A DNA stretch of 64,000 bases from Candidatus Butyricimonas faecavium (GTDB lineage Bacteria > Bacteroidota > Bacteroidia > Bacteroidales > Marinifilaceae). Under the pieces are notes generated by a model. The model did not search any database and was not told where the DNA came from. It worked only from the letters and a program-made list of their open reading frames with translations. The translations under genes were made by a program, and so were the position numbers. The DNA lies in NCBI GenBank assembly GCA_944321125.1, contig CALUKD010000001.1, positions 277,733 to 341,732 of the forward strand, written 5' to 3'. Positions 1 through 9,850 of this stretch are shown piece by piece. Each line of letters opens with the position of its first letter. Position 1 is the first letter of the stretch.

Positions 1-122
1 CGGATGATGTTGATAAAGAAAAAATCTCTGCTGGGGTTGAACATGGCGTTCTAACCATTGATTTGCCAAAATTATCCCAAGAAGAGGTCAAGAAAGCAGA
101 AAGAACTATCGAAATTAAATAA
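1..122 (+). CDS. Small heat-shock protein (Hsp20/alpha-crystallin), 3' end only
   Basis: The last 39 codons of a gene that begins before the window, read from base 3 to the TAA at 120-122. The translation contains KISAGVEHGVLTIDLPK and ends in RTIEIK. This matches the end of the alpha-crystallin domain (the 'A...GVL.I..PK' strand) and the C-terminal I-x-I/V motif that Hsp20 oligomers use for assembly. Hsp20 proteins are ATP-independent holdases that bind unfolding proteins in the cytoplasm. The N-terminus, promoter and total length lie outside the window. It converges on the tldE-like gene with a strong hairpin between them. Family assignment is fairly sure despite the short stretch. Confidence 0.8.
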   Translation, partial: DDVDKEKISAGVEHGVLTIDLPKLSQEEVKKAERTIEIK

Positions 123-142
123 GATTCAAGGTAACCAAGGAA

Positions 143-180
143 TAAGGCGATCGAAAATTCGATCGCCTTATTTTTATTAT
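143..180. terminator. Intrinsic terminator between hsp20 and the tldE-like gene, probably bidirectional
   Basis: Inverted repeat at 143-170 (TAAGGCGATCGAA / TTCGATCGCCTTA, two-base loop as drawn), followed on the + strand by TTTTTATTAT. The upstream flank gives a shorter T-rich tail on the - strand. It lies between two convergent genes, so it can end both transcripts. Confidence 0.85.
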
Positions 181-226
181 ATATGCAGAAACTTTGATGT
201 GTTTCTGCATTCAAGTTCAAATTACA

Positions 227-1879
227 TTATTGTCTCTGCAACGGGAAAGTCAATACTTGTTCTTTATCTTTCTTCACGTCAGATTTATTAATCTCAATAT
301 TCTCTACCAGAATAGAAGAGGGATAAATCAAAGAAGATAATAACTGACCGTTCAAAATATAATTGCTTACATTCTCCTTACTGGAAATATTCAGCATACG
401 TTTCAGATTTATCAATGTCAAACCACTTACATCACCGAAACGAACTTGAGTCTCCTTGCCGTCCAAATCTACCCGATAGATACGAGAGGCTTTTCCGGCT
501 AAACTCCGAACGATATAGGCATATTTCAAACCTTCTTCCTTGGCAGCCTTAATCAATGCACTCTTCATCTTTTCCGGTTTCGTTCCTTTTTCCACCTCAA
601 TATGAATGGTACCCGGAGCCGTGGAAAACATTCCGTTTCTGCTGGATAATAAGAAACGAGAACTACCCGTTGATTGGGGAGCATACAAAGTCGGGATACA
701 CCCATTCAACATACTTTTGAAAATACCATTTTCAACCAATGTCATTTCCTTTGCAGGTACGATACCCTCTGCATCAATATTATAAGCACCTAACAAAGGA
801 ACACCATTATACTTATCTAAAGAGCTATAGTTTTTGATGGACACTCGATTGTCTACAATCTTCATACCTAAACGAGCATCCAATGTTTTTATCGGTTGTG
901 CCCGATCTGTATCGGGTTTACGATAAGCAAAAAGAGCTCCGCGTTTCAAGAAATTAGTTATAAAAACAGAAGAACAAGCACCATCCTCAAGCAGCACAGG
1001 ACCTGCATAATATTCTGTAATCGCAGGAGCATTCTTTAACTTGATCAAGTTATCGGCAAAAGCTTTAACCCCTTTCTTCAATTCATCCAAAGAGGGCAAA
1101 TCATCCGGACGAGCAACAAGCACGGAATATGCATCGTCAATCCGGACCCCATCTTCAGTCATCACGTAAGCAGAAGCTACCAAACTTACATAACGCAACG
1201 GTTCTTTCAATACAACTCCATCCGTGGTAGACTTGTACACTTCCATTTCCTGACCGGTTATTGCCACAGAAGAATCGTAAATATCTTTGTAGTCTTTGAA
1301 AATAGCAGATAATTCCTCTACAATATTTTCCAATTTTGAACGATCTATGGTGTAAGCAGTTTTCGGTTCCTGAATCCGGGTAACAGCATCTACTTTTTGT
1401 TGATCCTTCACGGCTGCTTCCTCTGCAGTTTTCGGGTTTGCCTTTAAATAAGCATCCTTCATTGCCCCTGCTTGTAGTGACCATTTATACATGGCATCTG
1501 ATCCTAACCAGAAATTTCTTCGGATTACATCATAATCAGCCTCTTCCGGCATTCCTGCCTGTACAGAAGCACACACATAATTAATATCATTATTATGATC
1601 ATAATCACCTAAAAACATTTGAACCCCACCAACAGCACTCCAAGGAGATTCATAAAAATTAGTAACACCTCCCAATGAAGCCACAATCTCAAATTGATGA
1701 GTACGTCCTAACGTATAAGACAAGTAATATGGTTTTTGCATACCCGGTAACATCAATTGCTCTTTGTTACGTTGCATTTCATCCTGCATTGCCTTAAAGA
1801 TCACCTGATCTTGTTCATTCTGTGCGGTTAACGGTCCCGCCAGCAGGAAAAACAATAAAATCGATAATATATATTTCAT
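227..1879 (-). CDS. Exported TldE/PmbA-like protein (TldD/PmbA family, non-catalytic-type subunit)
   Basis: 550 residues with a clear signal peptide (MKYILSILLFFLLAGPLTAQ), so it acts outside the cytoplasm. The body has the TldD/PmbA fold, including the C-terminal part with FGDVSGLTLINLKRMLNISS. The region that carries HExxxH in TldD members reads LLEDGACSSVFITNFLKRGA and has no such motif. It therefore resembles TldE/PmbA, the metal-free partner in the E. coli TldD/TldE heterodimer, which trims peptides such as microcin B17 precursor and CcdA. It lies 63 bp downstream of a tldD-like gene on the same strand, so the two probably form a secreted heterodimer. Its substrate is unknown. The exported version differs from the cytoplasmic E. 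coli pair. Confidence 0.85.
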   Translation of the reverse strand: MKYILSILLFFLLAGPLTAQNEQDQVIFKAMQDEMQRNKEQLMLPGMQKPYYLSYTLGRTHQFEIVASLGGVTNFYESPWSAVGGVQMFLGDYDHNNDINYVCASVQAGMPEEADYDVIRRNFWLGSDAMYKWSLQAGAMKDAYLKANPKTAEEAAVKDQQKVDAVTRIQEPKTAYTIDRSKLENIVEELSAIFKDYKDIYDSSVAITGQEMEVYKSTTDGVVLKEPLRYVSLVASAYVMTEDGVRIDDAYSVLVARPDDLPSLDELKKGVKAFADNLIKLKNAPAITEYYAGPVLLEDGACSSVFITNFLKRGALFAYRKPDTDRAQPIKTLDARLGMKIVDNRVSIKNYSSLDKYNGVPLLGAYNIDAEGIVPAKEMTLVENGIFKSMLNGCIPTLYAPQSTGSSRFLLSSRNGMFSTAPGTIHIEVEKGTKPEKMKSALIKAAKEEGLKYAYIVRSLAGKASRIYRVDLDGKETQVRFGDVSGLTLINLKRMLNISSKENVSNYILNGQLLSSLIYPSSILVENIEINKSDVKKDKEQVLTFPLQRQ

Positions 1880-1942
1880 TTTAATTCTACATTTTAAATT
1901 TAAGATCGAAGAATCTCAAGATTTTACAACGTCCAATCTGTT

Positions 1943-3661
1943 TTAATTAATTCCTTCTTTTAAATTGTTCTCCGGAGCCGGCAGGATTGGAGGTAAATCT
2001 CTTGATTTTTGTCTACGTTGAGTCTCGATTTTGTTCACCAAGATCATCGGAGAACTAGCTGTTACAGGTACCCAACCAGATTCTGCTCCACATTCTCCCG
2101 TGAACACACTAGGCGTATCACCACCACATACGATATTAGAAAACATAGACAACGGAGTTCCAATCAGGTCCACACCACGAACCAATTCATCCGGACGACC
2201 ATCTACATAGATTCTGTATACTTCCAAGGGTGTCACGTTAAATGAATTCAAACTACCACCTTCACCAGTATATGTAAAACCACTAGTTACTTCTTTAAAA
2301 TAATATCCATATTCCTTGCCTTGTTTTTTAGCCTCCTCAATCAACATTGAACGTAATTCAGCCTCCGTGTGAGGTGCAGTTGTTTCCACCACCAAATTAG
2401 ATTGACGGGATACAGGGTCACCACCTCCGGCCGTACGTCCATGCCCATTACTATGCGGGAATCCATCCAACGGAACACGACTCATCAAGAATTCTTTCAA
2501 AATGCCGTCTTTTACAACATCAACTCGGCGAGCTTTCACACCCTGATCATCATACAAATAAAATCCATTCAGTTCTTCCCCAGCATAATTACGCAAAGTC
2601 GGATCGCAATACACTTGGAAATCCGCAGGTAAAACTAACTCACCAACTTTCTTCTTAAATGTTTCTCCACCACCCTTCAAACGATGTCCCTCAATACGAT
2701 GTCCAAAAATCTCATGGAAAAATACTCCACTGGCAGGACCTGAAAGAATCGCAGGTCCCGTATAAGGATCTACTACCGGGGCATCACGTAAAACAGTCAA
2801 TCTTTTGACCATATCTTTCGCATCTGCAATCATTTGCTCGTTAGAAGGAAGATCTTTAGGATCATATGCAAAATATGACATATTCAACGGTAATTCCATA
2901 CCGTCATCAGCCTTCATAGAAGCACTGATTATGATTCGAGCGTAAGTTCTATTCTGCACCACTTCAGTCCCTTCTGTATTCACAAAATAATTACGAAGAA
3001 CTCGGAATGTTAAACTAACATCACCTGATTGCAACAATGGATATGCTTTAAACACGGCAGAAACTTCATTCAAACGTTTCTCCCATGCGGCACGGTCAAT
3101 AGTTAATTTCTCAGCAGGAAGCGGAGCCTCGTAATACTTTTCCACCGGAGCAGCAGAGAAAGAAGGAGCTTTATCCTCATCTGCAACACTTACTTGACTT
3201 TGAGTTTTCGCCTTCTGGTAAGCATCTACCGCAAAATCATAACGTTTCATTACCTCGGCCCAAATAGCTTGACGGGTAGCATCAGCACCTTTTTCGTCAT
3301 CCAAACCTAGATAAGCCACCCGTACATTACCACGTCGATCGGCTGGGGCCCCCATTGCATTATATTTAAAATTATCCAAGATAGTATCTCCTACCCGAAT
3401 CTGTGGAACCATTGAACGAGAATGTTGCTCCACGGACATCATCGTAGCTCCGAAAGAACTCGAAATATTCACTGTCCGATCGTCCATCACCCTAAAGTTC
3501 ATGTGATAGGGAGGATTCTCCTGTTTCTGCAGCTCTTGCATATCAGCCGCCAACTCTTGTTTCAATAGTTGCAATAACTTATCTTGTTCCTGCGCATACA
3601 ATGTATGCACCGATAACAGCGAAAAGATACAACTAACAATAATTAATCCTAACTTTTTCAT
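1943..3661 (-). CDS. Exported TldD-like zinc metalloprotease
   Basis: 572 residues with an N-terminal signal peptide ending near LYAQ. The catalytic signature FFHEIFGHRIEGH lies around residue 314 and gives the HExxxH zinc site of the TldD family. A GGD motif and the conserved C-terminal segment (DLIGTPLSMFSNIVCGGD) follow. It is probably the catalytic subunit of a periplasmic or extracytoplasmic peptide-trimming complex with the TldE-like protein encoded just downstream. A promoter-like sequence lies about 60 bp upstream. No RiPP precursor or other obvious substrate gene is adjacent. The next genes upstream are ABC-2 exporters, which is suggestive but not proof of a shared pathway. Family and metal site are well supported; the substrate is unknown. 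Confidence 0.88.
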   Translation of the reverse strand: MKKLGLIIVSCIFSLLSVHTLYAQEQDKLLQLLKQELAADMQELQKQENPPYHMNFRVMDDRTVNISSSFGATMMSVEQHSRSMVPQIRVGDTILDNFKYNAMGAPADRRGNVRVAYLGLDDEKGADATRQAIWAEVMKRYDFAVDAYQKAKTQSQVSVADEDKAPSFSAAPVEKYYEAPLPAEKLTIDRAAWEKRLNEVSAVFKAYPLLQSGDVSLTFRVLRNYFVNTEGTEVVQNRTYARIIISASMKADDGMELPLNMSYFAYDPKDLPSNEQMIADAKDMVKRLTVLRDAPVVDPYTGPAILSGPASGVFFHEIFGHRIEGHRLKGGGETFKKKVGELVLPADFQVYCDPTLRNYAGEELNGFYLYDDQGVKARRVDVVKDGILKEFLMSRVPLDGFPHSNGHGRTAGGGDPVSRQSNLVVETTAPHTEAELRSMLIEEAKKQGKEYGYYFKEVTSGFTYTGEGGSLNSFNVTPLEVYRIYVDGRPDELVRGVDLIGTPLSMFSNIVCGGDTPSVFTGECGAESGWVPVTASSPMILVNKIETQRRQKSRDLPPILPAPENNLKEGIN

Positions 3662-3720
3662 TTTTAATTGTTTTAATCATTAATTTCTTGACCTCTGAAG
3701 ATCACGCACATTTCTATCAA

Positions 3721-3752
3721 CAAATTTATACGACGAAATTCGTTATTCAAAA
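3721..3752 (-). promoter_or_regulatory. Bacteroidetes-type promoter of the tldD-tldE-like operon
   Basis: On the - strand TTTTG (3752-3748) is followed after 19 bases by TAAATTTG (3728-3721), matching the TTTG-N19-21-TAnnTTTG pattern. The predicted transcript would start about 50 bases before the tldD-like ATG. Confidence 0.55.
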
Positions 3753-4095
3753 TGATTCTACATTAATTATTTGTTAATTCTTTCTTTTAAAATTGTTGAC
3801 ATTACTAATTTCACATTCAAATACTATTTAAATGTAAAGAATGTTAATGTTCATCAAATACAAATCAATTTATCTCACTAGATCGTAGACAAAAAAATTA
3901 TCTATCTTAGACCTGTCCATTTTACTAAAACCAATTCCAAAACTAAATCTTAATAGTATTTCATTTTCAACACACTCCCGGTACCAATCCGTCCATGGAC
4001 ATCTTTACACCGAGGATGTATGAAATTGCCCCCAATTTTCCACGGGTGTATCTCGAAATTTCCACGAATAATATTTTTGACCAAAAGAAGTGATT
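3753..4095. other. Intergenic region, AT-rich, no gene seen
   Basis: Roughly 340 bases between the tldD promoter and the terminator of the ABC cluster. Only short unsupported ORFs are present. A weak imperfect direct repeat (ACCGAGGATGTATGAAATT versus ACGGGTGTATCTCGAAATT) lies around 4010-4065. I see no RNA gene, and nothing else I can support. Confidence 0.5.
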
Positions 4096-4164
4096 TTAAA
4101 TAAAAAAGCCTTGAAAATTATTAATTCAATCACAAAAGATAAAACAAATATATTTTCAAGGCTT
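4096..4164 (-). terminator. Long-loop terminator of the ABC/GldFG-like cluster
   Basis: A perfect 13-bp inverted repeat (AAGCCTTGAAAAT at 4106-4118, ATTTTCAAGGCTT at 4152-4164) with a 33-base loop. On the - strand it is followed by TTTTTTATTT. It lies 25 bases after the stop of the permease gene at 4189. Confidence 0.75.
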
Positions 4165-4188
4165 ATGATTTTTTCAAGATACGATGTA

Positions 4189-6486
4189 TTATTTTCTTTT
4201 TCTTTTAAATAATAAAATAACACATCCCATCACTAGTAATAAAGGAATTGTCCACATCATAATTACTCTCATTATCGTAACCGAATCTTGAGAAACTAAA
4301 ACCTGATTATCCGGAGGACTCACCCGATTAGCCTCTACCGGGAATTCCTCATAAGACAAATTACGGAAAGTTTCTGTGATCAAAGTAAAATTCGAACTTC
4401 TAAATTCAGCTCGATTCTGAGATAATTCTAAGGTACTAATACAATCGGCATCCCCAATAACAAAGATCCGCTGTTCTTTGTTATTAATAAAACGAGTCAG
4501 ATACAGCATGATAGAATTGGATTTCTCCACCTCACCTATTACCGGGTTTAGTACAGACTTTTCATTAATAAAATCTGTCGTTTCTTTTTCTATCCAAGAA
4601 CCCTTATCCGCACTCGCCAAAACTTCCGTAATCTCAAATCCCTTTGTTGAATCAATCACTTCCACGGCACAGACAGAAGGAGTTATAATAGAATACCCTA
4701 ACTGAAAATATCGTATATAATTTTCAGATACTTTGGCAGCACCTTCTTTTATATTTGCAGCAATAAGATCATCTAAATTGATCTCGGAAGGAGACACAAT
4801 AATTCCATCTGCAAAACGTAATCCCAACTTCTCCAGGACTGGATTCATAAATTGTTGGCGCTTAGGTTCTCCTAAAATGAATAAATTACCTCCCCGCTCT
4901 AAATAAGCATTAAAGTTACGTTCCTCTTCTTCCGTAAGATAACTTCTCATATCCGCTAACACAATAATATTAATATCATCTGCAACAGGTTGTTTCAAAG
5001 ATATTTCCCGGACTCCATATCCACTATTCACCAACGAATAACGAAAAGTTTTATTTGAGGCAAAAGTCCCATACCCTTTTTCCCCCATATCCGTCCCGCT
5101 TCTTTCCTTATGCCCTGTAACAAATCCGACTACAGGTGCTTCTTGAATTAAAGTCTTTAATGCTGTAGATATCTGTGCCTCATAAGGATAAACATGATTA
5201 TCTTTATAAATACGTAATATTGCCTTTTTTCCGTTAGCAGCTGTTATTACTCGGGTAAAACGACCATTTTCCTCTGAAATATCATCCTTTTTTAAGACCT
5301 CTTCTAAAGGTAAAAAACGTTTAGGATCATACCCCGAATATTTACACTTATCCTCCACGATTTGTTCTAATGTCATTGTATCATAAGCTGCTTTAGCATA
5401 AGGAAGGTACCCTTTGGCATAATAATAAACATACTCAAGTTTCATTTCCGGTTTAAAACGCAAATATTGTTCAAATTCTCCAATATCACGAATTCTATTC
5501 CGCGGAGCTCCCCGATCGTAAGTCTCATCCAAATAATTCACATAGGTTGTAACGGTCAAATCTCCTTTTAATTGCTCAAGAATTTCTTGACTTTCCTCCG
5601 TAAGAGTATTCATTTTAGTTGCAGTCGAATCATAATAAGCAATAAATCCCGGTAAGGATGAAATATATCCAAGAGACAAGGTAATGAACAATACAATACC
5701 ATATTTCAATGAAGTATTCCACTTGGATAATTTTAATCTTTCACCTTGAAGCTTAATCACGGAAAGTCCCAGAAACATAAAAATTACTAATATAAAGTAT
5801 AGGGTATCCTTTGTACTGATCATACCACTGATAAATACTTTTGTTCGCCCAGAAATTGATAGCCAATATGTAATATCCCGGACAAAATCATATTCCTGCC
5901 CTACACCTCCGATAAAATTCAAAATAGCAAGAATGGCCAACGTCCCAACAACTGCCACGACTTGATATTTCGTAATTGTCGACATGAATAAACCAATGGC
6001 TCCATAAGCTAATATCGTCAGGAATACCCCAAAAATTCCTGTTAACATTAACGGGAGATCCGGTGCTAAAATAGAGACACAGGTACTAATAACCGGAACT
6101 AACAGAATCACACACAATAAAACACCATAAACAACAACAGCCATATACTTTCCTAAAATAATCTGGAAATTAGACACCGGTGAAGAATATAATAATTTTA
6201 TCGATCCACTACTTAATTCCCGGCTCATCAACCCCATTGTAAATAACGGGATATAAAGATACAAATCATTTAGTAGTCGCGTAAGTATTCCAAAATACCC
6301 ACTAAATAAAGAAGACGTAACGGCAAACATCCGATAACCCAATTCTTGATTTCGAAGTTGCATCGCAAGCGCATCACAATATGCCATACCAACTTGAAAA
6401 CTAAAAACAATCAGTATAAGCCATGCAATAGGAGAAAAAAACAGAATCCGAAGTTCCGATTTTGTAATCCGTATAATTGTTCTCAT
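4189..6486 (-). CDS. ABC-2 permease fused to a GldG-like auxiliary domain (copy A)
   Basis: 765 residues. The N-terminal ~250 residues are an ABC-2 type permease with about six membrane segments (FSPIAWLILIVFSFQVGMAY near the start). The remainder is a large extracytoplasmic domain of the GldG/ABC_transp_aux type, with stretches such as IIVLADMRSYLTEEEERNF and NLFILGEPKRQQ. One final transmembrane helix (PLLLVMGCVILLF) is followed by KRKRK. It amounts to GldF plus GldG in one chain. In gliding Bacteroidetes, GldA/GldF/GldG form an ABC transporter needed for motility, but no other gld gene is here, so the substrate is unknown. The paralogue at 7528-9843 has the same architecture. The cognate ATPase lies directly upstream at 6531-7457, 44 bp away. 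Confidence 0.85.
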   Translation of the reverse strand: MRTIIRITKSELRILFFSPIAWLILIVFSFQVGMAYCDALAMQLRNQELGYRMFAVTSSLFSGYFGILTRLLNDLYLYIPLFTMGLMSRELSSGSIKLLYSSPVSNFQIILGKYMAVVVYGVLLCVILLVPVISTCVSILAPDLPLMLTGIFGVFLTILAYGAIGLFMSTITKYQVVAVVGTLAILAILNFIGGVGQEYDFVRDITYWLSISGRTKVFISGMISTKDTLYFILVIFMFLGLSVIKLQGERLKLSKWNTSLKYGIVLFITLSLGYISSLPGFIAYYDSTATKMNTLTEESQEILEQLKGDLTVTTYVNYLDETYDRGAPRNRIRDIGEFEQYLRFKPEMKLEYVYYYAKGYLPYAKAAYDTMTLEQIVEDKCKYSGYDPKRFLPLEEVLKKDDISEENGRFTRVITAANGKKAILRIYKDNHVYPYEAQISTALKTLIQEAPVVGFVTGHKERSGTDMGEKGYGTFASNKTFRYSLVNSGYGVREISLKQPVADDINIIVLADMRSYLTEEEERNFNAYLERGGNLFILGEPKRQQFMNPVLEKLGLRFADGIIVSPSEINLDDLIAANIKEGAAKVSENYIRYFQLGYSIITPSVCAVEVIDSTKGFEITEVLASADKGSWIEKETTDFINEKSVLNPVIGEVEKSNSIMLYLTRFINNKEQRIFVIGDADCISTLELSQNRAEFRSSNFTLITETFRNLSYEEFPVEANRVSPPDNQVLVSQDSVTIMRVIMMWTIPLLLVMGCVILLFKRKRK

Positions 6487-6530
6487 TCTTGTAATCTTTT
6501 AAAATAACACATAATCATATTCAACACAAC

Positions 6531-7457
6531 TCACACTTCCTTTCCGGATAATTTAGCAAACACTTTATCCAAAGATTCTTTTTCCATTGCGATTTCCCGC
6601 AAATGCCATTGATTGGCAACTGCCTGTTTTACGACACGCCCAACAATAGAGTCATCACCTTTGAAATGTAACCTGATCCGTGTATTTGTTAATCGTTCAA
6701 CCCGCACAACACCCTCTATTTTTAGCAACTCTTCCGTTTTCGGAGCATTATGCATGATCGTAATTAAGGCACTAGGAGACATATATGTGTTGAAAGCATT
6801 AATTGTACCCTCAAAGACTTTTTCCCCGTGCTCAATCATCATAATATAATCACAGATAGCCTGAACTTCAGGCAATATATGTGTAGAAATTAACACGGCC
6901 CTATCCTGCGCAATCTCCCGGATCAAATGCCGGACCTCCATAATTTGATTCGGATCTAACCCATTTGTTGGTTCATCCAAAATAACAAATAAAGGATTAT
7001 GAATAATAGCCTGCGCAATACCTACACGCTGTTGGTATCCTCCAGAAAGATTACGTATTTGACGTTTACTAAAATGCGTTATTCCACATTTTTCTTTTGC
7101 CCGTTCCATGGCCTGAGGAATTTCTTTCTTGGGCATTAACCGAATATCCGCACAATGATACAAATATTCATCTACCGTCATTTCCGTGTGAAGCGGAGCT
7201 TTTTGTGGTAAAAAACCAATATATTTCTTTGCTTCAATTGGATTTTTTCGCAAATTAATTCCATTAATAAACACGTCTCCTTCTGTCTGTGTCAAAACAT
7301 TACAGATAATATTCATAGTCGTGGATTTACCAGCCCCATTCGATCCAAGTAAACCAAATACACCTCTTTCTTTTATTTCAAAATTAATATCCCGGATAGC
7401 CCAATTTACACTATATCTATGAGACAAATGCCTAACTTCCACTATTTTATTTGACAT
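6531..7457 (-). CDS. ABC transporter ATPase, GldA/CcmA type (copy A)
   Basis: Nucleotide-binding subunit with Walker A GSNGAGKSTT, signature LSGGYQQRVGIAQ, Walker B FVILDEPTNGLDP and H-loop STHIL. A C-terminal extension of about 90 residues ends in KVFAKLSGKEV. The reading frame can be extended to a GTG at 7481. The ATG at 7457 (MSNKIVEVRHLSHRYSV) aligns with the paralogue's MGSSIVSVKNLSHRYSV, so I prefer it. It should energise the fused permease encoded 44 bp downstream. It is part of the four-gene run ATPase-permease-ATPase-permease on the - strand. Function as an export ATPase is well supported; the cargo is unknown. Confidence 0.9.
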   Translation of the reverse strand: MSNKIVEVRHLSHRYSVNWAIRDINFEIKERGVFGLLGSNGAGKSTTMNIICNVLTQTEGDVFINGINLRKNPIEAKKYIGFLPQKAPLHTEMTVDEYLYHCADIRLMPKKEIPQAMERAKEKCGITHFSKRQIRNLSGGYQQRVGIAQAIIHNPLFVILDEPTNGLDPNQIMEVRHLIREIAQDRAVLISTHILPEVQAICDYIMMIEHGEKVFEGTINAFNTYMSPSALITIMHNAPKTEELLKIEGVVRVERLTNTRIRLHFKGDDSIVGRVVKQAVANQWHLREIAMEKESLDKVFAKLSGKEV

Positions 7458-7527
7458 ACACTTTATTTTTAATGTAATCACACGAATAAATCATGTTCCA
7501 ATTATTTTGATTCACCCTGTTTTTATA

Positions 7528-9843
7528 TTATTTACGTTGTCTACGATATATAATCAAAATACCCATCCCCATAAGAAAAGCAGGGAAAAGTATCATAAAG
7601 AACAATTTAATCCATGGTCGCCAATTTCCAGATAAATTGATTTGATTATCAATCGCCCCGATCCGATCCGTACTAATAGGGAATACATCATATGAAAGCC
7701 AACGGAAAGATCCTGTAATAATCTCAAAATTATTCACGTCCATCCCAGGACGAGACAGTCCAAATTCCTCATTCGTGATAAAATCACTATCCCCAGAGAT
7801 CACAATACGCTGCTCCCGGTCCCCCACTTTACGACTCAAGTTAACCAATGTCGTATAAACTCCCTGTTTCTCTCCCGCTTCCGTATTACAAACAAACTCT
7901 CCGTCTACCAGATCATCTGTTTCATACTCAATCCATGCACTATCCGTAGTTTGCAATACAGGATAAACTTCAAAATCTTTTACTTGTGAATAATCCAAAG
8001 CAACTGCCGTTGGCACGGAAACTCCATAACCCCATTCATACATACGAGCAAAAATCGAATGTTTTTCAACCGCCTCTTTCGTGTAAGTCGTTCTTAAAAC
8101 AACAGGAGACACTAATTCATTCGAACAAGCAAGAACTCCATCTGAGAAACGAACCCCCAATGAAGCTGTCAACTGATTCATATTCTCACTTCTTCCATAC
8201 TCTCCAAGAATTACCATATTCCCACCCCGGTTTATATAATCCTGCACGTTTGCCAATGCCTTTTCGGAGAGAGGTTCTCTTAAATCCGAAATAACAAGTA
8301 CGGATATATCATCTGTCACCTTTTCTTTATCCAAATCAATCTCTCTGGTATCAAAACCTTGGTTGAGCAATGAATGTCTGAACCACAAATCTTTTGCAAA
8401 CAGATAAAATCCACGTCCGCCATAATTATTTATACTACGGGACCCATACCCCGTAGAGAAAGCAACCATCGGAGCTTTAGCAATAAAACGTTTTAATGTA
8501 GCAGAAATTTCCCCTTCTCGCGGATGTCGTTCATTATCATTGAATAAACGTAAAACCTCTTTTCTCCCATTTTCCTGCTCTACAATCCGAACAAATTGAT
8601 AATCCTCACCACTCAAATCTATTATCTCCTCTATTTCTTCCGGAGTCTTAAACATCTTAAAATTCAAACTACTAATCTTGCAAAGAGCCTTGGCACGTTC
8701 TTCGTCATTTAAATCAGGATATTGCGCATCAAGTTCCGGATTATTTGCCTTATGATAATAATACACGTATTTCATTTTAATATCCGGCTTGAAACGTAAA
8801 TAACGTTCAAAACGAGCTAGATCATAATTTCGATTAAAAGGCAAACCAGAAAAATAATCCGGTGCTAAAATATTCACGTAAGTAGTAATCGTGAGCGGTC
8901 CTTTTAAATTTTTTATTACCTCTTGACTCTCCGGAGCTAATGTATTACTTTTCGTATAAGTTCCATCGTAATACAATTTCGCTTGCGGAAGAGAAGTTAA
9001 ATATCCCAACAATAAAGCAGATACCACAATCAAACTATATTTCAACACTTTCACACGTGAAGACATAATCTTCTTTTCCGTGTTCAATTTGAATATTGAA
9101 AGAGCAAGAAATAGTCCGATCACGATTACAAAATACAATACATCAGCACTAGGTAACAATCCTGCAATGAAAGAAGTTGAACGTCCGTAAATAGATAACC
9201 AAAATGTAATATCACGCACGAAATCAATACCTTGCCCAACATCCCCAATAAAGTTCAAAACAGCTAAAACGGCCAATGTACCCACAGCTGCAACAACTTG
9301 GTAACCTGTAAGTGTGGACATAAACAAACCGATCGCCGAATAAGCTAGGATCAAAAGATAAATTCCCAACATTCCCACTAAAAGCATAGATATCTGGAAA
9401 TTTTCAACCGTTAACCAAGAAAATAACACATTCAACCCGATAATACTCATCAATGCAGCTCCATAGCACATCATAGCAATATACTTACCGAATATAATCG
9501 AAGAATTTTTAATCGGTGAAGAATATAATAATTTAATTGATCCTGATTGATACTCCCGACTCATCAACCCCATAGTAATCAAAGGTATATAAAGGTATAA
9601 ATTTCGTAAAATCGGTTTTAAGATTCCAGTCATCCAACTATTATAAATTGCCGATGATACATTCCATAAACCATTACCTAATGACTGACCATGTAATTGA
9701 CCATCAAACACATTCGCGTAATCATACCCAATCAACAGGGCAAAAATAACCAAAACTAACCATGCTACCGGAGAATAAAACATAGAACTTAGTTCTATCG
9801 TAGCCACCCTTAGGGTTTGTCTTATATTATTATTTAGTTTCAT
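7528..9843 (-). CDS. ABC-2 permease fused to a GldG-like auxiliary domain (copy B)
   Basis: About 771 residues from the ATG at 9843; a GTG at 9849 is the only upstream alternative. It has the same layout as copy A: N-terminal ABC-2 permease with FYSPVAWLVLVIFALLIGYDYA, a large extracytoplasmic GldG-like domain with NMVILGEYGRS, and a last helix (LFFMILFPAFLMGMGILIIY) followed by RRQRK. The motifs GLMSRE.QSGSIKLLYSSP and FVRDIT.WLSI recur in both copies, which marks them as true paralogues. Copy B lies 70 bp upstream of the copy A ATPase and 7 bp after its own ATPase. The two copies could form separate transporters or one mixed complex. Substrate unknown. Confidence 0.85.
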   Translation of the reverse strand: MKLNNNIRQTLRVATIELSSMFYSPVAWLVLVIFALLIGYDYANVFDGQLHGQSLGNGLWNVSSAIYNSWMTGILKPILRNLYLYIPLITMGLMSREYQSGSIKLLYSSPIKNSSIIFGKYIAMMCYGAALMSIIGLNVLFSWLTVENFQISMLLVGMLGIYLLILAYSAIGLFMSTLTGYQVVAAVGTLAVLAVLNFIGDVGQGIDFVRDITFWLSIYGRSTSFIAGLLPSADVLYFVIVIGLFLALSIFKLNTEKKIMSSRVKVLKYSLIVVSALLLGYLTSLPQAKLYYDGTYTKSNTLAPESQEVIKNLKGPLTITTYVNILAPDYFSGLPFNRNYDLARFERYLRFKPDIKMKYVYYYHKANNPELDAQYPDLNDEERAKALCKISSLNFKMFKTPEEIEEIIDLSGEDYQFVRIVEQENGRKEVLRLFNDNERHPREGEISATLKRFIAKAPMVAFSTGYGSRSINNYGGRGFYLFAKDLWFRHSLLNQGFDTREIDLDKEKVTDDISVLVISDLREPLSEKALANVQDYINRGGNMVILGEYGRSENMNQLTASLGVRFSDGVLACSNELVSPVVLRTTYTKEAVEKHSIFARMYEWGYGVSVPTAVALDYSQVKDFEVYPVLQTTDSAWIEYETDDLVDGEFVCNTEAGEKQGVYTTLVNLSRKVGDREQRIVISGDSDFITNEEFGLSRPGMDVNNFEIITGSFRWLSYDVFPISTDRIGAIDNQINLSGNWRPWIKLFFMILFPAFLMGMGILIIYRRQRK

Positions 9844-9850
9844 ATCCACA

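Noticed and set aside
4005..4223. A 72-codon ORF on the - strand
   Set aside because: It crosses the terminator of the permease gene and overlaps its end; no family features.
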